DNA from: Nannochloropsis salina CCMP1776
Taxonomy: Eukaryota; Sar; Eustigmatophyceae; Eustigmatales; Monodopsidaceae
Direction of reading: 5' to 3'
NCBI GenBank assembly: GCA_004565275.1
Contig: SDOX01000002.1
Coordinates: 256,884-320,883 of the forward strand
DNA: 64,000 nt
The notes below the pieces were generated by a model, which had not been told where the DNA came from, made no database searches, and worked only from the letters and a program-made list of their open reading frames with translations. The position numbers and the translations under genes are program-made. Shown piece after piece: positions 10,601 through 19,038 of this stretch. Every line of letters starts with the position of its first letter. Position 1 is the stretch's first letter.

Positions 10601-12832
10601 GCCGCATGGATCGGCCTCACGCTTGAGGGCGCCTCCTGGGTAGAATCTGGAGGTGCGGCTTTAATCAGCACCATGAACATCATGGGCCGCGCCGATGTCG
10701 ATCTCGGGAATGGAGGCATGTCTGACATTTTCCCCGAACGATATCTGATGCGATGGTACTGGCCGTTCACAATTCGCCTTTTTACTGTATTCAAGTCCTC
10801 TTCCTCCGACTCTATCGCAAACCGCGGTCCTGCTTTTCCGCCGCCAGGCGACACAGTGGCGTCGCGGCTATTAAATTTGGATGAGAATTTTCGATCTTAC
10901 ATACATATTCCTACCTCGGAAGAGCTTACCTATCTAAAGACTTGGAGTCGGGGCCCTTTCCTTAGTGAACGACCTCTTTTCGAGCACGACTTACTCGGTC
11001 GCCTCCTTTTGCTCAGCAATGTGGCCATAGCTGTTGCGCCTATTTCAAGCCCGCAGCAGTCCATGCAGGTAAGAAATGCCAGAAAACAGCAAATCCTTCG
11101 CCTCTTGGCCCATGTAGGGGCTGCCACTCGCTTGTTGGCCAGCGCGAGAGCCGTCAAGACGAACAGCTCCACTCCGAATCTTATCCTCGCTTTGCGCCCC
11201 TCTCATCTTCTGGCCTATGCGTTTGCCTCTCTTCTCTTCCGTTTCGCCGCGGACGTCATACAAGAAAAGCTGCTCGATGAATTGATTGCATCTCTCTTTT
11301 CTGGGCTGTTTCTTCCTGGCCAAATATGGCACTCAACAAGTACCATTTGCACCCGTGATCCTATCTGTTTGCCTACCACGACGCCCTCGCCCTGCCCTAC
11401 CTCTACAAATCCGACTTTGGCAGCACTGTATGCGGGTGATGCGATTCGCTGCCTGGCCCAAATTCGTTTTGGGCGGGAGGCGGTGGTCCAATGGTTGCGA
11501 TACCTCGTGCAGGAAGGCATGATCAATTTTGGAGGTGAAAAGACATGGCGGCGGGCGATCGATGGGGATAAGGATGGGGAGAGTGATGATCTGAGCGACC
11601 AGGGTAGATGCCAGGCTCGCCTTTTAACATCACTTGCTCACGGGCTATGGCACGCGTCACCCTTTGATTTCCTGCATGGGTCTGCTATCAACAATTGGAA
11701 GATGGGGACACGGGACGAGATAACCCTTAAAGGGCTACAAAAGTTGATGGGCAATATCGTTTTGCTGCGTCCGCCCTCAGTCAATGATCCACACCACCCT
11801 TCTGGAAGTTGTCAGCTGGAAGTTACACACATACAAGCGAAGTTACCATACTTTCGGTGGCAATTTTTACTGGACCTTGACGTCGGGCCATCTTTGACAG
11901 CCGCATTTGCTGCCGATTTGACGTGTACAGAAAATAGAAGAGCGATCGACAAAGCTGAAGTTCTTCTGAGGTTCTTGTGCTTCTTTGTTGATTCTCCGTC
12001 CTGCACGGCAGAGGGTGTCCTAGAGGAAAATATCGGAGCTTGCTCCAGTCAGGATTTGTTCCCGATCATGCTGCCAGTCCTGGAAGCCCTCCTCCGAGCG
12101 AATTGGAGAGAGAAAGGGAAATCTGGTGGTGCAGGCGGCAAACTGTTTCTTCCAGCATTACGCGTAGCCTTTGCGGTGTTACGGTGCCCATTGGCGATCG
12201 ATTCTGAAAGAGCCCCAAATTTGACGCCATTTACTGCAGCCACACCAACGTTGTGGCACTGGGCAATGCGATCAAAACTCGGAGGCAGCGGCGCTTCTGG
12301 CACCGATATTGGCCGTGACGTCGATGTTGGATGCCAGGATGCTTGCTATAGAAACATCGCTCTGCAAAGATTTGCGGGGCTGTGGGGCTGTTTGGTAGGC
12401 CTTTTAGCTGTATTTCCGGAATATATGAGTGACGTAGAAGTTCAAGCACCAAGTTACTCACAAATGTCGCAACTTCACCTGATAACGGAAGAAATGTGGC
12501 GACTCACAGCGGAAAGCCACTCAATATTCGCAGCTGTACGCGCCAAAAATATCTACACGCTTTCAAGGCATGTGTGGGGCGGCCAAGAAGGGCATGGGAA
12601 AATTTCTGAGGGCAATTCTTTGTTAAAGTTCACCTGTGGAGATAAAATTAGGACCAGAACACGGGAGGAAACTAAAATCTGCGAGCAATTGCGAGAGTTT
12701 TTGTTTACTGGGGTGGACGAAAATGGGAAGGACAGTTTTGCTGATGAGGGTTCAGCCGAAAGCAATGTAACCACGTGGAAAAAGGTCAGGCCTTGGATAT
12801 TAGGCTTTAGAAATCGTGACGGAGCTCCATAG
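4661..12832 (+). CDS. Giant intronless protein, 2723 aa: SH3/Tudor-like module plus long helical region
   Basis: A single open frame of 8172 bases. Residues 1-105 are Ser/Pro-rich and disordered. Residues about 141-198 form a compact basic beta-type module (YQVGEYVEVRARLLPGEHKF... then VRYALGGNEKAVDGNFI) that looks like the Agenet/Tudor/SH3-like modules of chromatin proteins. A Cys cluster (C216, C219, C226, C228) follows and may bind zinc. Residues about 230-900 are Arg/Gly/Ser/Glu-rich with long acidic runs. From about 930 to the end the protein is rich in Leu/Ala helices, with no catalytic motif I recognise. The layout, a disordered N-terminus and a very long helical C-terminus, recalls Mms22/MMS22L-type repair scaffolds, but I could not confirm that from conserved residues. 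Nuclear location is inferred from the basic tracts. I regard the product as of unknown function. Confidence 0.8.
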   Translation: MEDDQISANVSQSSSSGVARQPTPHPPSPPAAGGSEMGQHGSEARTIPQKSTTSITMESTSSSTPLYEAPILPQPTESRLQPALSHLSLPIPALPLPSSDIKPALSIDPAREAYLRRYLGRDEYPVSLQTRIEAFLGRHLYPRYQVGEYVEVRARLLPGEHKFGGLGHVVAVHTDHYYDVRYALGGNEKAVDGNFIVSRAKDDSAHRGHRRKTWRCGGCGAFAHECRCERNGRRRQSSLRRPLSSKAAGPGGWEKEKSAGAGQRERQRVRREGPLGRRWQMEGDGETAHIRRSSVALPLSSWASGHSSSSSLSLSDATESPVDRGRSSRAAPTEPGHAPPSQRRIGQSFPSPSLAPPCRDPPARRRHRPWARDARIRPGVGGEAGASESSGSSSSTEASYAARVARREKERSIALREEEEEEAAAMAARVQAAYQAQQTSAVAGTAREMVAKGPRAGTSTAMEVEEEEEEGEKERGEEEEEEEEEGAFIREEGAWAAEAMPEEVGEILSSLGLRKCARSTLPTRMPTLLQEADVALEEYKARLEGLQREVEAGLDPVRRGGHRDVREIEAVCQACAEGLERLHRVMVRFTRHTDDVLNWCLKRMRGREAEAWEGRVDAFIASHAGVDRACKTFMKRTKEELLEVEVGGRVVWEDVWEEETEEEEEKGEGGDGRWRPEGRGGEWGCGQGRIEGEPGRGRKADRLQGSRRVMGDKRGGQRRKNGRGRRLGGFGPGSEREDAAGREGPEEPGRGGSRKKRRRRDAKPTRRGGDVTGKEGTADDFEESSTEALAPSPTRRGCGDERKATPKVQAQREAGRQRQRRKRGRKERARNQDAWSPSSESGEGEDEWEGGSEDGWWTSDSEGNRRDAGRGHGQWAMTDMEASKAAEGMGEDIEVALSRQGHCAWGSVSVPTVVAWVLDEAVMGWEANMEGLEESERGVVSVFDTLRLRVHGSWLNEPRPLLTELVIPRLRRHFEELTGGWTRGQGGREDGREGEGPSLLTLRTGLRAISAHLRDYGGRYSTGERKTFGRVLFRHTYQMDRDFCPGGLLGEETKGTSLAACRRQEPQGCMSATLYWYLLDWSSVLVQHAAKALSASPRTSEREDNELQLEVASILTPARELLLFVLCQLVTLHLRTPSTLALQLDVSPAGIFRPLLNSTPFSDSPSPSLCSLWLQIYNHANIIALAQTKLACTRGGTTSNTRPLGFWSWLLHILRGRPHLNHYISTAPALRESLIRHDLEEHVRVAGRSNNELPPGNMTNGSKPVEGRKPRKAKEEEWSETPLQQDLGTIEGMWRLVFESVRLELLAEKIDGMSGRQRTSEGGEREHFSCWALVEYMIAASDNLNLLSQHRQVLDGGLRSDMDVTGRHRYLALLVRRLRTLLRVWQPDGDLVARLWLSLLQTSATRLKDASPPNPTLSALPLVKTLVRTCCRQAAVADGTPGTLPDTTPLWGRDWSIPRSLLWDLADPQYCALPSYLVLPPPAFLRDLAFGDAVRRLVSRGSDELLLLASCLLERHMSMLKDAGARRDFLVSLLPRLETMTSISPSTGNRERYASSSRSLTLAEIAAGAKDRGDGLGGIRADDMGNIAQNEAKRGQLLGLHNLALALLVLVDKGDAEQKVLLNFWRRLKHFTSSCSARGGGGVQDAEASLALSVQFLALIGPSTEENIDFLHYESLLDSLWQWFGVLAKMTTTAPRPMASFTTSNININNFTGIRDVAGGNQRYSPVVLWSLLQGLAFAVQLSCTFPFPPSHVAKLLGTVEGLLTQYRELDDASLGLLLRIYRCVCPLRKVTLLRDVSAIPLFEKVPLFASLVKGARNLTFDSGTLLVSTSCNRGGGNGREEQELFASQMSAPSIDLLQALGRLTKECWEVGGGNDNAMDPSPVPSTGPYLMSTSRRVYKHLHSLSALQALAAAHALTHAKGLKAPDFPLLRASLESGTATYCDRQTKFLRFLAPCYYNAYLAYDLPSFPSLEGREYPVLAAWIGLTLEGASWVESGGAALISTMNIMGRADVDLGNGGMSDIFPERYLMRWYWPFTIRLFTVFKSSSSDSIANRGPAFPPPGDTVASRLLNLDENFRSYIHIPTSEELTYLKTWSRGPFLSERPLFEHDLLGRLLLLSNVAIAVAPISSPQQSMQVRNARKQQILRLLAHVGAATRLLASARAVKTNSSTPNLILALRPSHLLAYAFASLLFRFAADVIQEKLLDELIASLFSGLFLPGQIWHSTSTICTRDPICLPTTTPSPCPTSTNPTLAALYAGDAIRCLAQIRFGREAVVQWLRYLVQEGMINFGGEKTWRRAIDGDKDGESDDLSDQGRCQARLLTSLAHGLWHASPFDFLHGSAINNWKMGTRDEITLKGLQKLMGNIVLLRPPSVNDPHHPSGSCQLEVTHIQAKLPYFRWQFLLDLDVGPSLTAAFAADLTCTENRRAIDKAEVLLRFLCFFVDSPSCTAEGVLEENIGACSSQDLFPIMLPVLEALLRANWREKGKSGGAGGKLFLPALRVAFAVLRCPLAIDSERAPNLTPFTAATPTLWHWAMRSKLGGSGASGTDIGRDVDVGCQDACYRNIALQRFAGLWGCLVGLLAVFPEYMSDVEVQAPSYSQMSQLHLITEEMWRLTAESHSIFAAVRAKNIYTLSRHVWGGQEGHGKISEGNSLLKFTCGDKIRTRTREETKICEQLREFLFTGVDENGKDSFADEGSAESNVTTWKKVRPWILGFRNRDGAP
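6050..6116 (+). repeat. GAG/GGA purine tract encoding a poly-Glu run
   Basis: Imperfect trinucleotide repeat, almost pure purine on the plus strand, encoding an acidic run inside the giant gene. A second GAG-rich tract lies at about 6627-6670. The extreme strand asymmetry is what produces the long meaningless reading frames on other frames here. Confidence 0.85.
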
Positions 12833-13042
12833 GCTTTTTGTGATCGATAGAGACATTTGAAGGGCAGGAGGAGCAGTATTGCTCACACAAAATAAGACAG
12901 AAGTAAACTTCCACAGACTCGTATTAATCACAAAATCGTGTACAAAAGATGTGGTAGGCAACATTTTCATTATCAACTTAGGATTCTTCATGCTTTCATG
13001 CGGCTATTGAAGGCTCTCTAATGCGTCAACCCTTTTCATATC

Positions 13043-13993
13043 TCACTTGCGTGCATTACCCCATCCCCAAGTGATTACATCAGGGGGGTAAGAGCTCTCC
13101 TGAAATATGTCCATATCAAACATGTGTTGCATATACGCCGCTAATGCAGTCAGACTCGGCGGGATAATGACGTTCTTAAAATGAGCCACGCCTACCTTGA
13201 TGTGATAAAGTTTGGGTGCCAATGCCATGTCATCGAGGGTGATGCGCTCCCCTGCAAGAAAGGGCCCTTTAGTTGTCTGCAAAAACGAATCGACTTTATC
13301 CAACTCTTCGAATAGGGCAGCTTGCAGGGGTGGATCTTGCTCCTTGTCCATATTCTTCATGTACCGCGCGAACGCACCAAAGACCCCCGAGGTCGCGGTC
13401 TTGACCTCTTCAGCCAGTTCTGGCTTTTCATCTTCCACCGTCAAGGGTTCCTCACCAGGGAAAAAATATTCAAGGTATTGCGTGATAGTACCGGAATCGG
13501 TATAGGCCTCCTCGTCATGAACCAGGCAAGGCATTTTCCCTCCATATCCCTCCACAAGCCATTCGGGTTTGTCCTCAGGCGTCAAGGGAATCAGCCTGTA
13601 ACGCAAACCTTTGTAACGGAGTACCATCTGGACATAGTGGCAGAAGGGACAGTCGCCCAAAGCTGCTCCGTCAGGCCCTGCCTTGCACAAGAGCTCAATG
13701 CGGCCTTGCTCATCGCGCGCACCCCGTCCCCGAGCGTCTCCAAAACCCGTCGTAGAGCGGGCGGATGCCAGGGCAATCGAAGATGACATCGAGCTCCGAG
13801 TATGACTACCTTCTATTCTGCTCGTGATGCTCTGTGGCGTTGCGTCGGCTGAAGTGATATATCGCACAGCGACAGACGAGGCTCTCAGCGTGCTGCTGTA
13901 CCTTGGCAAGACAGGCCGGAGGAAGGCTTTCGTGCGCACCACCAGCAACAGCAATGAAATTGACGATACCTGTACTAATGAGCGCATAATCAT
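13043..13993 (-). CDS. DHAR: Dehydroascorbate reductase, probably plastid-targeted
   Basis: GST-superfamily protein of the DHAR/CLIC type in one exon. Visible are LLCKAGPDGAALGDCPFCHYV, with the glutathione-site CPFC at residues 115-118 of the chosen form, then a cis-Pro loop (GGKMPCLV) and EAYTDSGTITQYLE. The alpha-helical domain has ITLDDMALAPKLYHIKVGVAHFKN in shortened family form (LAPKLYH is diagnostic). It reduces dehydroascorbate with glutathione. I chose the ATG at 13993 because it starts a signal peptide (MIMRSLVQVSSISLLLLVV) ending in KAF-LRP, the Ala-Phe motif of ochrophyte plastid presequences. An upstream in-frame ATG at 14101 would bury that signal. About 100 residues of Ser/Thr/Arg-rich transit-like sequence follow the motif. 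Confidence 0.88.
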   Translation of the reverse strand: MIMRSLVQVSSISLLLLVVRTKAFLRPVLPRYSSTLRASSVAVRYITSADATPQSITSRIEGSHTRSSMSSSIALASARSTTGFGDARGRGARDEQGRIELLCKAGPDGAALGDCPFCHYVQMVLRYKGLRYRLIPLTPEDKPEWLVEGYGGKMPCLVHDEEAYTDSGTITQYLEYFFPGEEPLTVEDEKPELAEEVKTATSGVFGAFARYMKNMDKEQDPPLQAALFEELDKVDSFLQTTKGPFLAGERITLDDMALAPKLYHIKVGVAHFKNVIIPPSLTALAAYMQHMFDMDIFQESSYPPDVITWGWGNARK

Positions 13994-14395
13994 TTGCCCA
14001 GTCTTCGTGATATGATTTTTTCGAAGTCCGTGAACAGAAGGATGAGAATGAATAGGGCTAGATTTGTTGAAGACTGCTATGACCCACACCGGGTTGGACA
14101 CAAATTTACCAAATAGAAGAGCCCCGACCCCATTTTTATTTTCGACGGGGGGCTTGCTTTCTTTCTATCGAAAAATATTCGTCTCGTACGAATACAGCTT
14201 AATCTCACATTTTCTGCATGCGTCTTGTTATATTGTTGCTGTTGACATGCTTTTCTTTGCTTGAATGAACTACTGCCATAGACCTGGCCGAAAATCGCCC
14301 TTCACGCTTCTGATACCAGAGGCGACGTGGCCCATGTTTTTCTTTCCCAATTTTTTCTTCATTTTTCTTACATTCAATACAGCCTCGAATAGACT
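13994..14395. other. Intergenic, divergent promoter region
   Basis: About 400 bases between the DHAR signal-peptide ATG and ZMYND10. The part nearer DHAR is open in the DHAR frame but looks like 5' leader. A T-rich stretch precedes the ZMYND10 start. Nothing else is seen. Confidence 0.45.
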
Positions 14396-16219
14396 ATGGT
14401 TGTGATCGAAGAACTTTCCACGCCATTGTCCTCTCAATTCCTGTCCGCGTCGTCTCCGCAGTCATTGTCCAAAAAGCCACGTGCCAAATTGGGACACAAG
14501 TCACATAGCGCCAGCAGCAAATCCGGAGGAACGGTCCAGGCCACAATCGGTACTAGCTTACCAATACAAGAGCAGGATACCCCTGTCACAATCTCCGCTC
14601 TTCTATCGGTTCGTGAAGCGGACGAGTTGGTAAGTAACCTGCGTGTTTTTACCTTGCAGGAGGTCGGATCATCTACGTGGCTGCGCCAGCATCAGGCCTT
14701 GGAGCGCTTGAACGCCCAGGCGCATCAGTCTGCCCGATGCCCTGACAGCCACGACGGCGAGTTCATCGTAGAGGCATTTACCGCCCACGACAAAATTACA
14801 TGCCTGCTGCATGAATTGATCTTACTGGATGTTTGGAAAAACAAAGTGTGGCCACGACTCATCTCCCAGGTGGTCGCCCGCGGGGCGAGTACGCGGGCAT
14901 ACTTTGTCTTATTCCACGAGGCCACCCTGGTAAATCTCCTCCAACTCTTGCTCTACCATCTCAAAGCCTGCGAGGCCGCCGGGGACGCCCTGGTTGATCT
15001 TGTTGACTATTGCGCAGGAAAACTGACTCTCCTGAATGGAGGGGCCTTTGCGATAGGTTCCACTCCCGGAACGATCCAAGGTCCTGCTGAGAAAGACAAC
15101 GCAGGCGATAATGCAATCTCGCGTGCTGCAGCGCTGGCCAAGCGCGATCCTCAGGAGAGCTTGGAAGAGCAGGCACGGACCGTTGACTTCCAAGTCGCAG
15201 TCACGGCTGTCGGCATCCTCCGCCTCGTGTGTGGCCACCTCGACGACTTGCCTCTGAGTGTCAGCACTCGACTTGTCCACACCCACGATGTCCCACTGGT
15301 CCTGGTGCCCCTCCTTGAAAATCCACCCTGGGTGAGGAAGCGCCCATGGAGCAGTCGGGAGACCGACACCAGGGATGGTCGCCAGTATGGAGGCGCTTCC
15401 CCTCAGCACACGTGGGAGAAGCTTGGTCCTGACCTCCTGTGGCACGCCGTGGCCCCCGCAGACCTGCTTTTGCTCTCCAAACACGAAGCGCAAGCTTGGC
15501 TTATGCTCTTCCACCTCCTAACCAGCCCCCAGGTCCGTCAACGTTACCCCCTGAACCGCTTCCGGAGGCACCAACTCCTGCGCGTGCGCAAGTACCTAAG
15601 CGACGTCCTTCTCGACCAACTCCCCGTCCTCATCGACGTACAACGCTACCTTGACGAGCTCGCCCTCACAGAGGTGCCCGAGAACACGGCCGCGGCGGTT
15701 CCCTCCTTCCTCCTGGTCGAGCAGGTGGCGCCGCTTCGAAGCGCAGTCTTGGCGCGACTGGAGCCTCGTCAAGTCGGAAATAGCGGGAAAACGGGGGTAC
15801 GGAGAGGCGCGGGTAAAGAGGAAGCGTGGGAGGGGGTGGCCCGTGCGACGTTGACGGCTAATTTCAGTCGTGAGAAGGGGGACGCCCAGGATCCTGACTT
15901 GGCACTACTGGCCTCGCTCTACTCGTCGGAGTGGGTAGACGAGGCGATCGCGTCCACAAAAACGCCGGATGCATCACGGTCCGAAACGTCTGGAAAGGAC
16001 AGGGCTGAACAAACTGCCGACGAGGGCGGGAGAGTTGGGGCAGCCGGTGGGGCGGAGGGTCCATGCAGTCACTGTGGGAAGAGAGCCACGAAACGCTGCG
16101 GACGATGCAAAAGGTCGGAGTGGTACTGCAGTCGGGATTGCCAGGTGACCATGTGGAAGTCTCATAAGCCTGTGTGTGACGCCGCGGTGAAGACAGTGGG
16201 CAGCCCCCTGTCCGAGTGA
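14396..16219 (+). CDS. ZMYND10: ZMYND10 (BLU) homolog, dynein-arm assembly factor
   Basis: 607 residues in one exon. Full-length similarity to animal ZMYND10 is visible by eye: EADELVSNLRVFTLQEVGS, a W-x-QH-x-LE-x-LN-x-QA segment, HEATLVNLLQ, DLVDYCAGKLTLL, a conserved PW...R stretch, VAPADLLLLSKHEAQAWL, and LLDQLPVLIDVQRYLDEL with LALTE. It ends in a MYND zinc finger with C557, C560, C568, C571, C578, C582, H590 and C594 all in place. In animals the protein works in the cytoplasm with LRRC6 and chaperones to pre-assemble axonemal dynein arms for motile cilia. Its presence therefore suggests a flagellate stage or a retained or re-used assembly factor. Low-complexity linkers at about 20-60 and 500-550 make it longer than the roughly 440-residue human protein. 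Confidence 0.93.
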   Translation: MVVIEELSTPLSSQFLSASSPQSLSKKPRAKLGHKSHSASSKSGGTVQATIGTSLPIQEQDTPVTISALLSVREADELVSNLRVFTLQEVGSSTWLRQHQALERLNAQAHQSARCPDSHDGEFIVEAFTAHDKITCLLHELILLDVWKNKVWPRLISQVVARGASTRAYFVLFHEATLVNLLQLLLYHLKACEAAGDALVDLVDYCAGKLTLLNGGAFAIGSTPGTIQGPAEKDNAGDNAISRAAALAKRDPQESLEEQARTVDFQVAVTAVGILRLVCGHLDDLPLSVSTRLVHTHDVPLVLVPLLENPPWVRKRPWSSRETDTRDGRQYGGASPQHTWEKLGPDLLWHAVAPADLLLLSKHEAQAWLMLFHLLTSPQVRQRYPLNRFRRHQLLRVRKYLSDVLLDQLPVLIDVQRYLDELALTEVPENTAAAVPSFLLVEQVAPLRSAVLARLEPRQVGNSGKTGVRRGAGKEEAWEGVARATLTANFSREKGDAQDPDLALLASLYSSEWVDEAIASTKTPDASRSETSGKDRAEQTADEGGRVGAAGGAEGPCSHCGKRATKRCGRCKRSEWYCSRDCQVTMWKSHKPVCDAAVKTVGSPLSE

Positions 16220-16353
16220 GAGCAGGCACGTAGACAGGCGACCTCCGCACAATCCTCCCTCCCGGGTGCCATGCTTGCAAACCTGGAGGCTAGATTGTTC
16301 AGTTGCTCGTACAGTTTTTGTTGCTCGTCGCCTTGTCATGCCTTTCCCGAGGG

Positions 16354-16623
16354 TCACTGTGAGCCTCCGTGTCCTTTCCGAAGTGCCTTTAACTCTGCCT
16401 GCATGCACGTCCGAAGCACCGCAAATTCGGACTCGCATACTCCGCGCTCCACTCCCTGCGTACCTCCTTCCAACCTGGCCGCAATACAAGCGCCATAAGC
16501 ACGAATCTGTCACGCAAAAGAATAACAAATAACAAACGCGATGAGACACGTTTCGACTGAGGTTTTCCTCCCCGCAACTTCTCCAGCCAGTCTTTATACC
16601 TCTCCTGGACAAGCCACAGTCAT
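16354..16623 (-). CDS. Small twin-CX9C protein, NDUFAF8-like
   Basis: Two exons, 16623..16600 (ATG...GGAGAG|GTATAA) and 16506..16354 (TTTTGCGTGACAG|ATT...TGA), joined in phase 0, encode 58 residues. The protein has CPGEIRAYGAC and CESEFAVLRTC, two exact Cys-X9-Cys motifs about 17 residues apart: a CHCH fold imported by the Mia40 route into the mitochondrial intermembrane space. The second motif (C-x-x-EF-x-x-LR-x-C) and the AYG before the second cysteine match NDUFAF8 (C17orf89), a complex I assembly factor. Identity to that family is by eye over a short protein, so other CHCH families remain possible. It is convergent with ZMYND10 (stop codons 135 bases apart). The protein is too short, and its frame too split, for ordinary ORF calling to find. 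Confidence 0.7.
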
Positions 16624-17598
16624 TCTACCAAAAACTTGAGCAAGGCGGCCTTTTCGTGCGTGCGAGGCTGCTGCAGATGCGACATTGGCAGCACTGGAGG
16701 AGGGCACGGTCATCTTGGCGTACAGACTCGCGGCAAAGGGAAGGGGAGAGAGGGGCTACTAGCAGTCTATCTAGTAGATGCACAGGCGACGATAGGAAAA
16801 CGACGCAGTATCCGCAACCTTGCTTGTTGGACAGAGAAGCATTACGTGAGATATCGTCACTCTACCATCATTTGATTAATTTTCATGTTCGCGATTTCTC
16901 GCGTTTTTGGTCTCTGTCGAGAAAGCACAACAGGAAGACGAGCCTCCCCTTCTGCTAGACGCCTTCTATCCCCTCACTGCCTTGGCCAAGACAGAAAATG
17001 AAACCTGTCATTTGCGCCGCGACTCATAATCCCCTTTGACAAACACAGAAAGGTGACATAAGCCTACATTTTCTACTACGAGTGATTTGCGGCTGCCTTC
17101 GTGGGCGTGATAGGAGTTTACTCTTCCCCAGAATCTCACGTGCCCGCTGCTTTGCCCCTACTTCACGGTCCCACAGCCCGGGCTTTCCCACGGAGAGAAT
17201 CATCTCATTGTCAGCCAAAGTGATTCTAAAGAATTGCTGTGAACGAGGAGGCTACACGCCACGCTGCGTGGGTCGTTATCCGGCCACTGTATTTCCCTGG
17301 TCCTGCTGTGACAATTTACAAGTACGACATGATCGAGGGGAAAGGCTACATCGGGGTACCTTCTGCACTGTCTTTTAATCCTTAATTTACGCGTATCGCG
17401 CACATCCTTTTGTACCTATCTACAGGGTAGATTTGAAGAGGAACGTCACCTTGCACGCGGACTTGGTATCGTTGATTGTGTCTACTAAGATCCCGGCGGC
17501 CGCGCCCGCCTAGGCCGCCCCCCCTCCCGTCGCAGGCATCAACATTGCTCCTCATTCACGCTAAGGGCTTTTAAATCCCTGCCCATCGCCAATTTTGC
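16624..17598. other. Intergenic, divergent promoter region
   Basis: Nearly 1 kb between the CX9C gene (minus) and the mitochondrial carrier (plus). No reading frame here matches a family. A short GC-rich stretch at 17490-17535 precedes the carrier leader. No RNA gene recognised. Confidence 0.45.
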
Positions 17599-18797
17599 AT
17601 GGCCGAAGACACCTCGTCCACGCCGTTGGACATGTCCTTCCTGGACGCAGTGCCTCACACCTACCGCCTGCTCGCCTCCGGGGGGATTGCTGGGTGCGTG
17701 GCCAAGACCATGACTGCGCCGTTGAGCCGTCTTACCATCCTCTTCCAAGTGAACAGTGCCCTACATGTAGGCGGGCGGCCTCAATACGCGAACGGTCTGC
17801 TGTCAGCGTTGAGGAAAGTGATGCGGGAAGAAGGCTTCCTGGCCTTCTGGAAGGTAGTTGGGGGGGGACAGAGGTCAGGGGTTAGCATGCATGGATGCGG
17901 TGAGCCTCGAGGGAGACCATCCCAATCCGCCGGCATTTCATTGCTCGGTCCCAGCGATTGATCACGTCAGAAATAGCATGAAAGCCTGCGTGTGTGAGCT
18001 GGAAGAGAAGAGGAGCGCAATGAAGGAGAGGAAACCATCTTTTGTCCTGACCATTTCTTATTGCCTTTTCCTCGGTCGAGCAGGGAAACGGGACCAGCGT
18101 CCTCCATCGTTTTCCCTACGCAGGCATCAACTTCTACAGCTACGAGAAATTCAAAGAGTACCTGGGGGACGGCTCCCCCCGGAATGAGACGCCCTTCACA
18201 CGCCTGATAGCCGGGGCATGTGCCGGTGGCGTCGCCTGCTCGGCTTGCTATCCCTTGGATCTGATACGGACCCGCCTGACGATCCAGGACGAAGGTCCTG
18301 GGCGGGAGTACCGGTCGATCGGCCACGCGTTCCGGAGGATTGCGGCCTCGGAGGGCTTGGGTGGGCTCTACCGGGGGCTGGGCACCACGCTGATGGTAGC
18401 CGTGCCGAATCTGGCCATTAGCTATTGCATCTACGGGACCATGAAGGAGGTGATATACCACTATAAGTACCCGACCAGGGACGTGACGGAGGCTTCGGAG
18501 GAGGAGCCGCATTTCTTGGAAAGTCTGGTGTGCGGGGCGACCTCGGGGATCTGCTCCTCCCTGATCACTTACCCCATGGACGTCCTACGCCGGCGTCTGC
18601 AAATACTAGGGCTGCACCCAGGCAACCATCGCCCGGGAGAGACGGTGGGGCCTTGGAATGAACTGAAGACGATTTTGAAGCACGAAGGCCCGCGGGGACT
18701 CTACCGGGGACTGCTGCCGGAGCTTTTGAAGGTGACACCCATGGTCGGTTGTACCTTTACTACGTATGAGCTGATGAAGGACGTGTTGGGGGTATAG
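17599..18797 (+). CDS. Mitochondrial carrier (SLC25 family, CoA/adenine-nucleotide subgroup)
   Basis: Two exons, 17599..17853 and 18084..18797, joined in phase 0 (TGGAAG|GTAGTT to GAGCAG|GGA), give 322 residues. There are three tandem carrier repeats. The first signature is degenerate (PLSRLTILFQV, with Ser in place of the acidic residue), the second is YPLDLIRTR, and the third is YPMDVLRRR. The exon join restores FWKGNGTSVLHRFPYAGINF, the GN..R..PY..I.F block of the SLC25A16/A42 (CoA, ATP-Mg/Pi-like) group. LTILFQV closely resembles an uncharacterised plant subgroup (from memory). It is an inner mitochondrial membrane exchanger, probably of CoA or adenine nucleotides; the substrate is an inference. 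Confidence 0.9.
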
Positions 18798-19038
18798 CTC
18801 GGGGGGGACTGGATGAATGAGTCGGGGGGAATGTGATGGGTGTAGCGGGGTGGTTCTAGTGATGACAGAGGCATTCCTAGCGCCAAGCAAATTATGACAA
18901 CAAAACAGAGCAAATCGAACTTGCCAGTGGGGAGGACAGCACTTGACTGTTCGTGCCCCATACCGGGCTCCCTTGCCATAGCTTTCCAGGACTTGGTGGC
19001 GATTAATTATACTCCTTTCTGCGTATTTCCAAAACCCC

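Noticed and set aside
13994-14101. Longer DHAR start at 14101
   Set aside because: It would place 36 unrelated residues before an otherwise perfect signal peptide with a plastid cleavage motif.
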